Source of the DNA: Nitrososphaera sp. UBA210 | Lineage (GTDB): Archaea > Thermoproteota > Nitrososphaeria > Nitrososphaerales > Nitrososphaeraceae | Direction of reading: 5' to 3' | Length of the DNA stretch: 13,215 nt | Assembly: GCA_002494895.1 (NCBI GenBank) | Contig: DADA01000039.1 | Coordinates: forward strand, 1-13,215 | In this document: positions 1 through 6,115 of the stretch, piece by piece | Layout of the letters: the number at the start of each line of letters is the position of its first letter | Position numbering within the stretch: the first letter of the stretch is position 1 | Notes under the pieces: generated by a model | Told to the model about the DNA's origin: nothing | The model's input: only the letters and a program-made list of their open reading frames with translations | Databases searched by the model: none | Translations under genes and position numbers: made by a program

Positions 1-1
1 T

Positions 2-943
2 GACATCGTCCTGGACATCGGGGCAAACGACGGCACTCTATTGCGATGCTATGACAACAAAAACTTGCAGCTGGTCGGCTTTGAACCCGCAGTCAACCTT
101 GTCAGAGACGCGCAGGTAGGCACGACCAGGATAATAAACGACTTTTTCAACTATGACGCTTTCAAAGACGCGTGTGGGAGCAAAAAGGCCATGGTCGTCA
201 CCAGCATAGCGATGTTCTACGACCTTGAGGATCCGAACGCGTTTACTTCTCAGCTTGCCAAGGTGCTGGACGAGAACGGAATTTGGATAATACAGATGAA
301 CTACCTCGCAACGATGCTTGCGAACAACGCCTTTGACAACATAGTCCACGAGCACCTGGAATACTACTCGCTCCTGTCGCTGCAGCACCTGCTTGAGATG
401 CATGGTCTTGTGGTCTTTGATGTGGAGCTGAACGACATCAACGGAGGCAGTATGCGCGCCTACGTCAAGCATAAAGGCTGCAAGAAATACACAGTAAAGA
501 GAAGCGTAGGCAGTATGCGCGCACGCGAGAAAAAGGGAGGCCTTGAAGACCCCCGGACTTATCGCAGGTTTGCCAACAGGCTAGGACGCCTGAAAGACAA
601 AACCTACAATTTCATAAAGGCAGAGGTAAAGAAAGGAAAGAGCATCTACGCGTACGGGGCTTCAACTAGGGGAAACACCCTGCTGCAATACTACAATCTG
701 GACCACCGGTTGGTAAATGCCGCCGCAGACAGGAACCCTTCGAAGTGGGGCAAGAAAACGGTGGGGACACTTATCCCAATAATCTCCGAGGAGCAGGCAA
801 GGAACGAGAAGCCTGACTATTTCTTTGTTCTGCCATGGTATTTTGCGGATGAATTCATCGACAGGGAAAAAGAATTCCTCAAAAGCGGCGGAAGACTCAT
901 ACTACCACTGCCTGAACTACGCGTATTTCCAGCCAAAGGCTGA
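2..943 (+). CDS. Sugar C-methyltransferase, SAM-dependent (5'-truncated)
   Basis: The reading frame is open from the window edge, so the true start lies upstream; the TTG at 41 is internal. The first visible residues, VLDIGANDGTLL, are the glycine-rich SAM-binding motif I of class I methyltransferases. Further on come HEHLEYYSL, GGSMRAYVKH and GASTRGNT, which match the central and C-terminal parts of the NDP-hexose C-methyltransferase family (TylC3-like, Methyltransf_13/11/14 architecture). The N-terminal zinc-binding domain typical of that family would lie outside the window. Family members add a methyl group to carbon 3 of NDP-4-keto-6-deoxy sugars; the exact substrate here cannot be read. 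It ends 47 bases before the sugar aminotransferase on the same strand, which fits a shared deoxy- or amino-sugar pathway. An in-frame 15-base direct repeat (445-459 and 508-522) encodes GSMRA twice. Confidence 0.85.
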   Translation, partial: DIVLDIGANDGTLLRCYDNKNLQLVGFEPAVNLVRDAQVGTTRIINDFFNYDAFKDACGSKKAMVVTSIAMFYDLEDPNAFTSQLAKVLDENGIWIIQMNYLATMLANNAFDNIVHEHLEYYSLLSLQHLLEMHGLVVFDVELNDINGGSMRAYVKHKGCKKYTVKRSVGSMRAREKKGGLEDPRTYRRFANRLGRLKDKTYNFIKAEVKKGKSIYAYGASTRGNTLLQYYNLDHRLVNAAADRNPSKWGKKTVGTLIPIISEEQARNEKPDYFFVLPWYFADEFIDREKEFLKSGGRLILPLPELRVFPAKG

Positions 944-960
944 TGCAAGTTACGAGAAAC

Positions 961-971
961 ATATTATAATA
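961..971 (+). promoter_or_regulatory. TATA-like box for the DegT aminotransferase
   Basis: The AT-only stretch atattataata is centred about 25 bases before the ATG at 991. That is the usual archaeal distance from TATA box to transcription start, so the transcript would begin at or next to the start codon. No Shine-Dalgarno sequence is visible before the ATG, which agrees with leaderless translation. Confidence 0.6.
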
Positions 972-990
972 CAGAGCCCGTCTGTAGCGC

Positions 991-2085
991 ATGCCACCTG
1001 AATTCAGGGTGCCGATGAGCAGCCCGGATATCGGGGCCGAAGAGATGGACGCAGTGATGTCGGTTCTCAAGAGCGGCTGGCCCACCCAGGGCAAGGTGAC
1101 TGAAAAATTTGAGTCAATGCTTTCCGAGTACCTTTCAGCCAACGTCGCCGTTGTAAACAACGGTTCTTCTGCACTCCTCTGCTCATTGGCGGCGCACGGG
1201 CTACGACCTGGAGACAAGGTGGCAGTCCCTTCCTTCACGTTTATCGCGACATCGTCCGCGGCCAAAATGCTTGGAGCAAGGATAGTCGTGGTTGATTCAG
1301 ATCCCTCCACATTGAATATCGATCCGGGAGCCCTCGAAAAGTCACTCAGGAGGCATAGAGACATCAAGTTCGTCATCACAGTCGACGTTGCAGGGATGCC
1401 TGCAGACGTTGATGCCTTTGTCGACCTGTCCCGCAGATACCACTTTTCGCTGATAGAAGACGCGGCGGAAGCCTTCGGAGCAAGGTACAAGAACAGGCCG
1501 CTTGGCTCTTTTGAGCACACGACGATATTCAGTTTCCAGATAGCCAAACAGATTACCACCATAGAGGGCGGCTGCATCTCCTCCCTTGACAGGAAAATAT
1601 TAAGAGCCGTTCAAAAGATCAGAGACTACGGTCGCACGAAAGAGAGGTACGTCCACGATGTGATTGGTGCAAACTTTAGGACGACTGACCTGCAGTCAGC
1701 CATAGGAATCGCGCAGCTCAAAAAGGTAGAAGAATATGTCGCAAACAGGAACAAAATCGCGCAGGAATACATGAAGAGGATCAGCATCATCGGCTTCCAG
1801 CAAGTACCAAAATATGTCTCAAGACACTCGTACATGATGTTCTTTGGCCTGGCCAAAGACAGAAGGTTCCGCGACCGCCTTGTGAAACACTTGGTCAGCC
1901 GCGGGATCGACGCCAGAAAATCATGGACTCCCATCCACTTGCAGCCATCCAACGAAGAGCTCCGCCGTTTCAGATGTCCAAACGCCGAAGATATGTTCAG
2001 CCGCGCCCTTACACTCCCCATCTACAACACCATGACCGTAGACAATGCGAGAATAGTAACAGACGCGTGTAATGAGCTCGAATAA
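991..2085 (+). CDS. DegT/DnrJ/EryC1/StrS family PLP-dependent sugar aminotransferase
   Basis: This 364-aa protein has the normal family length. Members transfer an amino group, usually from glutamate, to a keto sugar bound to a nucleotide, giving an amino sugar. Visible signatures are the N-terminal GWPTQGKVTEKFE segment, NNGSSALLCSLAAHG (phosphate-binding region), PSFTFIATSSA, EDAAEAFGARY with Asp157 contacting the PLP pyridine nitrogen, and FSFQIAKQITTIEGG with Lys186 as the expected Schiff-base lysine. The C-terminal IRDYGRTKERY and NFRTTDLQSAIG segments are also typical. The ATG at 991 is chosen because it is the first start after a well-placed TATA box and the protein begins at the usual point. 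It resembles SpsC, PseC and LegC-type enzymes of surface-sugar pathways, but position specificity (C3 or C4) cannot be deduced. Transcription is convergent with the nonulosonate fusion gene downstream. Confidence 0.92.
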   Translation: MPPEFRVPMSSPDIGAEEMDAVMSVLKSGWPTQGKVTEKFESMLSEYLSANVAVVNNGSSALLCSLAAHGLRPGDKVAVPSFTFIATSSAAKMLGARIVVVDSDPSTLNIDPGALEKSLRRHRDIKFVITVDVAGMPADVDAFVDLSRRYHFSLIEDAAEAFGARYKNRPLGSFEHTTIFSFQIAKQITTIEGGCISSLDRKILRAVQKIRDYGRTKERYVHDVIGANFRTTDLQSAIGIAQLKKVEEYVANRNKIAQEYMKRISIIGFQQVPKYVSRHSYMMFFGLAKDRRFRDRLVKHLVSRGIDARKSWTPIHLQPSNEELRRFRCPNAEDMFSRALTLPIYNTMTVDNARIVTDACNELE

Positions 2086-2177
2086 CGATCGAGATCGTCC
2101 CGATTGAAAACCCGTCCTAGGACAAGTACAAAAAATAATGAGTAAGTGACTCCATACGCGCATGGCTTTGAGATTGA

Positions 2178-2327
2178 CCGGCTTTGCACCAACGACCTCT
2201 TTACGCGGTAATTGATCTGACCCTGGCAATGATAGGAAGTGTCCGCTCGCTGCAAAAGCATGAAAACTTTGTAGGCCCAAAGTTCCTAGATTTGCTCAGA
2301 CGGTGGAACATGAAAATTCCCGAGTGA
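2178..2327 (+). pseudogene. Possible small coding remnant in the convergent gap
   Basis: Within the 266 bases between the aminotransferase and the convergent fusion gene, one + frame is open from 2178 to a TGA at 2325-2327. Its only ATG is at 2229, giving 32 aa. The C-terminal part (SLQKHENFVGPKFLDLL, then RRWNMKIPE) has a composition more like real protein than random sequence, but no family is recognised and no promoter or ribosome site is clear. It may be the 3' end of a decayed gene, a very small gene, or chance. The rest of the gap shows only a short palindrome next to the aminotransferase stop (2085-2098). Confidence 0.15.
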
Positions 2328-2351
2328 AGTGTCTGTCGGTGTCTTGCTGGA

Positions 2352-4097
2352 CTAGAGCCAATTCCTTATCCCGCCTCCGGCAAATTTTCTGTTCATCTCT
2401 ATTAATTCAGGATGCCTGTCGAGTAGTCTCAAGATAGATCTGAGATCGGGTAGCATCTTCCCAGATAGCAACCTCGAAGCTATGGCGCGGACTAGCATGA
2501 GATCTTCAGGGTAATCCACTGTCAGTCTTATCTCAGGCCTCTGAAGATCCCTGTCGGCCAAAAATGCCGAGATCTTGAAATCCTTCTGGTGTTCAAATAT
2601 GTAAGACGTAACGAGTTCACTGCGATTCTTCCTTGTTCCCTTTGTATGCGAGTCTTTCAGCGCAGAGAGGTTGATTATTTCAAAGCCTGCACCTTCAGGC
2701 AGGTTTGGGGTGTAGGTAAAGTCCACCTTAGAAAGCCGGTGTTTCTCTAGTGCGGGGTCTATTGCCTGCCAGTACATGAACGGGTCTTCAGACGTTATTC
2801 GAAATACTACGGTCGCATCAACGTGCTCGGCGGCCGCTATCACGCGCTGCAGGACATCTCTGTCGTCCCCACGGACAAATTTCAAGTCATGTTCCCTGGC
2901 ATACTCTACAAATATTTCGTTGCCAGGCTTCTCGCTAATTGCAAGAACGATCTCGTCTATGAGTTTGCTCTGACTCAGCTGCAAGATTATGTGGTCAAGA
3001 ATAGTCCGGCTGTCCACCTTCTGCAGCGGTTTCGCGAAAAGGCGAGTTGAGTCGACTCTGCATGCAATCGTAGCCGCCACCTTGAAGTCGTTTAGCTTGA
3101 CGATAGACGGAATAAGAGGCATGTCGCGCCTCACGCGCTTCCTCGTCAGAGCTCCCATCACTTGGTGCTCTGATATTTCCGGCACGGTGCGGCTGACCCT
3201 CTTCAGGGCAATGTCCTTTCGGGTAATCATGTGGCCGGAAGGCAACTCCCTGCTCGCGACTATTCTCTTTTTCATGTTCTTACGGTAGATTAGTTCGCCT
3301 CCGGATATGTCAAGCGAAGGCGAGCCGCCAGACTGGTAGGCCTTCTTGAGCAGGCGAACCATTTGCCGAAACTCGCGGGGGTTCAGTGCAGACTGGTAGT
3401 CTTCCTCCTTGAGCGACCTGTCTGAAGTAATGTGCTTTTCGATGACGTTTGCGCCAAACCCTAGGGCAACCATTGGCAGGTACACTGCGAGCTCTGAATC
3501 GCCGTCGATATGATCCATGTATCCTACAGGCAGGCCGTATCTGCGTTTGAGGCCCGTTATCCTCCGCAGGTTGACCTCTGAAAGTCGTGTAGGGAACCCC
3601 TGGAAACCGTGCATCAGTACTATTTGGGAGCCGCCGTTCCTTTTTATCAGGCTGATTGCATTGTCGATTTCGTTTGCGGCGCAGCCCGAGCATGACAGTA
3701 GGATCGGTTTTCCAGTGGACGCGACGTACTTTAGGAGCTCGACGTTGTTCACGTCAGACGAGTGGACCTTGAACGCGTCGACCTTTACTCTGCTTGCAAA
3801 CATGGCCCGGCTCAGGCTGAAGACATCTGCAAAAACCCTTATCCCGTCTTCCTTTACTCTCTTGATTATTTCAAGCCATACGCTGTCGTCGATTTCGAGT
3901 TTCTCAAACAAATCATACTCTCTGTGGTTAGTGACCAAAAGCTCCCTTGCTTTGAAGAACTGGAATTTTATCGCGTCGGGTTTCGCACTGGCAGCCTCTT
4001 GGACAAGCTTTCTCAGCTTTGATGGATCTCCCATATGTCCGTTGGCGATCTCGGCTATAACGAAAAGCCGGTCGTCAGGGATGACAAAATCGGACAA
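2352..4097 (-). CDS. NeuB-like synthase fused to SAF domain and SpsF-like cytidylyltransferase
   Basis: This 581-aa protein joins two steps of nonulosonic-acid metabolism. Residues 10-255 form a NeuB-type TIM barrel that condenses PEP with an aldose. AEIANGHMGD, Lys44 in IKFQ, Lys110 in FKVHSSD, His196 in GYMDH and His222 in VIEKH match the PEP- and metal-binding positions. Residues 274-334 look like the SAF (antifreeze-like) domain that closes the active site. Residues 338-545 are an SpsF/COG1861-type nucleotidyltransferase: CRVDSTRLFAKPL, GDDRDVLQRV, RITSEDP and LTVDYPEDL. It would activate a sugar acid with CTP. The start is the TTG at 4097; an in-frame stop lies just upstream and no later start keeps the barrel's first strand. 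The synthase active site departs from consensus: EEDY replaces GPDH, and LSCSGCA replaces LSTGMAT. The substrate may therefore be unusual, or this half may be weakened. A own TATA box precedes it. Confidence 0.88.
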   Translation of the reverse strand: MSDFVIPDDRLFVIAEIANGHMGDPSKLRKLVQEAASAKPDAIKFQFFKARELLVTNHREYDLFEKLEIDDSVWLEIIKRVKEDGIRVFADVFSLSRAMFASRVKVDAFKVHSSDVNNVELLKYVASTGKPILLSCSGCAANEIDNAISLIKRNGGSQIVLMHGFQGFPTRLSEVNLRRITGLKRRYGLPVGYMDHIDGDSELAVYLPMVALGFGANVIEKHITSDRSLKEEDYQSALNPREFRQMVRLLKKAYQSGGSPSLDISGGELIYRKNMKKRIVASRELPSGHMITRKDIALKRVSRTVPEISEHQVMGALTRKRVRRDMPLIPSIVKLNDFKVAATIACRVDSTRLFAKPLQKVDSRTILDHIILQLSQSKLIDEIVLAISEKPGNEIFVEYAREHDLKFVRGDDRDVLQRVIAAAEHVDATVVFRITSEDPFMYWQAIDPALEKHRLSKVDFTYTPNLPEGAGFEIINLSALKDSHTKGTRKNRSELVTSYIFEHQKDFKISAFLADRDLQRPEIRLTVDYPEDLMLVRAIASRLLSGKMLPDLRSILRLLDRHPELIEMNRKFAGGGIRNWL

Positions 4098-4100
4098 TGA

Positions 4101-4105
4101 CTCCT
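4101..4105 (-). promoter_or_regulatory. Weak Shine-Dalgarno-like site before the TTG start
   Basis: AGGAG lies only 3 bases before the TTG at 4097, closer than the ideal spacing. It gives modest support to this start, which is also forced by an in-frame stop upstream. Confidence 0.3.
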
Positions 4106-4128
4106 AGGTTCTTGCAGAATTATTTATT

Positions 4129-4136
4129 ATTTTATA
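4129..4136 (-). promoter_or_regulatory. TATA-like box for the NeuB-SpsF fusion gene
   Basis: On the minus strand the sequence reads TATAAAAT inside a longer AT-rich run. Its centre is about 35 bases before the TTG start at 4097, predicting transcription from near 4107 with a leader of about ten bases. This suggests that the fusion gene is transcribed separately from the four-gene cluster ending at 4199. Confidence 0.55.
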
Positions 4137-4156
4137 GCAAGGTTTGATGCTTCGCG

Positions 4157-4188
4157 AAAAAGCTCAGACACTGTCCTTAGCAAACAGT
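4157..4188 (-). terminator. Possible terminator after the neuB cluster
   Basis: Just past the stop codon at 4199, the minus strand contains ACTGT, nine bases, then ACAGT, a perfect short stem. A run of five T follows about ten bases later (4157-4161). The stem is short and the spacing loose; archaeal termination depends mainly on T-runs. It sits sensibly between the end of neuB and the promoter of the fusion gene. Confidence 0.3.
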
Positions 4189-4198
4189 CCAGTGCTGA

Positions 4199-5248
4199 CT
4201 AGACCATCGACCACTGAAGTGGCTCGTACGGTTCGATGTCCTTGGTTGCTTTTCTGCCCAATACGATATGGAGGTCTTTTGGTGCAATTCCGACGGCAGG
4301 CCGAAGCAGACGGACCTTATCTCTGGTGATCTTGGCTCCTTTCGCTATGGGCCTTACTGCAAAAATGGACCTACGTTGAAGGACCATCGTCTTTTTTTCG
4401 TCAGGCACAGGCGCTTTTACCCCGTCGCCCAGAGCCTTTTGCAGGATGCGTATCCTTGAGACCATTTCCGCGAACTCTTTAGGGTTCATTGAATGTGTGT
4501 GGTCTGGTCCACTACGCGACCTGTCGTCAGTAAAGTGCTTTTCGATGACGGTTGCGCCAAGCGAGACGGCGCTCGTCGCTACAAGGCTGCCTGGCGAGTG
4601 ATCAGAGTAGCCCACTTGGAGCCCAAACGCCAGCTCCATTGCAGGCAGCACCCTAACGTTTGCCTGGTATATGTCAGATGGGTAGTTGACGACACAGTGC
4701 ATCAGCACTATCTTTTGGTTCCCGGAGGACTTTATTACTCGGACCGCACTTTCAACCTCTGCAAGGTCGCTAGCCCCCGTCCCCAGTAGAACGGGCTTGC
4801 CTATGGATCCTGCCCTTCTCAAGAGACTGTAATTGTTGATGTCGCCCGAACCTATCTTTATTGCTGGCGCTCTGATTTTGACCAGGTAGTCAAGCGCCTC
4901 ACTGTCCCACGGACTTGTGAAAAAGTCGATTCCTTGGGATCTAGCAAAGTCTGCGAGCTCGCTATGCCACTTGCGGGGAAACTCGGCTTCCACGTACGTG
5001 TCCCAGACGCTCTTTTTCCACTTCGACTGGAACGACTCTTTTTTTTTGAAACCCCGCTTCGATATGAGGTCCCCTGCGATGAAACACTGAAACTTCGCCG
5101 CGTCAGCCCCACATTCTTTTGCCTTCTGTATTAGGTCTTTTGCGCGCCTGATGTCTCCGTCGTGGTTTGAGCCTATTTCTGCTATGACATAGACGCTGCG
5201 GTATTTTTCAAGTTTTCTTGAACCTATAGATATCGAAGGAAGGGTCAC
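4199..5248 (-). CDS. neuB: NeuB-family nonulosonate (sialic/legionaminic-type) synthase
   Basis: The enzyme condenses phosphoenolpyruvate with a hexosamine-type aldose to make a nine-carbon keto-acid sugar. It has 349 aa, the usual length. The barrel (residues 18-275) shows AEIGSNHDGD, Lys52 in AKFQ, Lys131 in IKIGSGDINN, His217 in GYSDHS, His238 in VIEKHFT and the intact GPDH with Asp249. These match the PEP, metal and sugar ligands described for Neisseria NeuB. Residues 288-345 form the SAF (antifreeze-like) domain, with RRSIFAVRPIAKGAKITRD. The GTG at 5248 is chosen because GGAGGT stands five bases before it; a TTG at 5263 would place that site inside the gene. The first 41 bases overlap the end of the reductase gene, suggesting translational coupling. 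Whether the product is sialic, legionaminic, pseudaminic or another acid cannot be decided from sequence alone. Confidence 0.92.
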   Translation of the reverse strand: MTLPSISIGSRKLEKYRSVYVIAEIGSNHDGDIRRAKDLIQKAKECGADAAKFQCFIAGDLISKRGFKKKESFQSKWKKSVWDTYVEAEFPRKWHSELADFARSQGIDFFTSPWDSEALDYLVKIRAPAIKIGSGDINNYSLLRRAGSIGKPVLLGTGASDLAEVESAVRVIKSSGNQKIVLMHCVVNYPSDIYQANVRVLPAMELAFGLQVGYSDHSPGSLVATSAVSLGATVIEKHFTDDRSRSGPDHTHSMNPKEFAEMVSRIRILQKALGDGVKAPVPDEKKTMVLQRRSIFAVRPIAKGAKITRDKVRLLRPAVGIAPKDLHIVLGRKATKDIEPYEPLQWSMV

Positions 5249-6110
5249 GAAGTACCTCCTCAAGAGAATGTATTTTAGTCTTTAGTAATGCGCTCATCTT
5301 TTCGTTCAAGAGATGCGTTCGCTTCGGCCGCCGCGTCAAAAGTGGGATATCGTCAGAAGATCCCCTTTTGATCTTGGCATCGCGATAGCCGAGGGCATCG
5401 GCCACAGCCTGGGCAAATTTGTATTTTGATAGCACCTGGTCGCCCGCACAGTTCAGCATTCCTCTGAACTTGACGCTGACCAGCTCCACAAGACAGGATG
5501 CAAGATCGCCCGCCCAGAGCGGATTAAAGACCACGTCGTCAAAGCCGATCATTTCTTTGCTCTCCACCAGACCCCGAACGATCCAGTTCAGGAGGCCCTT
5601 TCCGCTGCCATTCAGGCCGTAAAAGTTGGTCCGCGCGATGACATAATCCGTCATTGTTGAGGATACGAATCGTTCCCCTTCTACCTTGGTCTTCGAATAG
5701 ACATTGAGAGGGTTGGGCTCAGATTCTTCCGAATAGCCACCCCGCCTGCCATCAAAAACCGAGTCAGTGGATACGTGCACAAGGCGTATTCCATTCTCGC
5801 TGCAGACCTCCGCTAGGTTTTTGGCGCCAACAGAATTCACAGCACGAGCCATTTCTGGATTTCTTTCGCATTCGTCAACATCAGCCATCGCTGCGCAATT
5901 TATCACGCAGTCAGGTCTCGAAAGTTTTACTGCCTCGAGAATTTGCGCGCGGTCCGAGATGTCCACTGTAAGCGGGTTCTGCCGCCGCGCATGGGCCGAC
6001 GTCCCAAATACCATAAGATCCATCCGGGCGCAATGCCTCATGACGTGCGATCCCAGAAATCCAGATCCACCGACAATCAGCACACGTGTTTTGGGAATTT
6101 GTTGCCCCAT
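5208..6110 (-). CDS. RmlD/SpsK-type NAD(P)-dependent sugar reductase (extended SDR)
   Basis: This 300-aa protein belongs to the RmlD substrate-binding branch of the extended short-chain dehydrogenases. The best-known member reduces dTDP-4-keto-rhamnose. Residues 9-20 (RVLIVGGSGFLG) form the Rossmann nucleotide-binding loop, NCAAMADVDECE follows, STDSVFDG (114-121) holds the catalytic Ser/Thr region, and YSKTK (138-142) is the YxxxK catalytic pair. In surface-sugar clusters such enzymes reduce a keto group on an NDP sugar, or make the sugar that NeuB-like enzymes use; the substrate here is unknown. The ATG at 6110 follows the previous stop by a few bases. A GTG at 6122 overlapping that stop would add four residues and is a real alternative. 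The gene overlaps neuB by 41 bases. Confidence 0.87.
   Translation of the reverse strand: MGQQIPKTRVLIVGGSGFLGSHVMRHCARMDLMVFGTSAHARRQNPLTVDISDRAQILEAVKLSRPDCVINCAAMADVDECERNPEMARAVNSVGAKNLAEVCSENGIRLVHVSTDSVFDGRRGGYSEESEPNPLNVYSKTKVEGERFVSSTMTDYVIARTNFYGLNGSGKGLLNWIVRGLVESKEMIGFDDVVFNPLWAGDLASCLVELVSVKFRGMLNCAGDQVLSKYKFAQAVADALGYRDAKIKRGSSDDIPLLTRRPKRTHLLNEKMSALLKTKIHSLEEVLRDPSFDIYRFKKT
5254..5261 (-). promoter_or_regulatory. Shine-Dalgarno site that sets the neuB start
   Basis: GAGGAGGT on the minus strand ends five bases before the GTG at 5248. It lies inside the last codons of the upstream reductase gene. It is the clearest ribosome-binding site in the window, as expected for an internal operon gene rather than a leaderless one. 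Confidence 0.7.
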
Positions 6111-6115
6111 CTGTG

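Noticed and set aside
897..1577. 226-aa open frame on the minus strand opposite the aminotransferase
   Set aside because: The + strand encodes a complete DegT enzyme with all motifs here; the antisense translation shows no family features and is a shadow.
2022..2261. 79-aa open frame on the minus strand in the convergent gap
   Set aside because: Overlaps the aminotransferase end, has no promoter and shows no protein-like motif.
3517..4107. 196-aa open frame on the + strand opposite the NeuB-SpsF fusion
   Set aside because: It mirrors the conserved NeuB barrel on the other strand and is rich in Ser/Leu with no recognisable motif.
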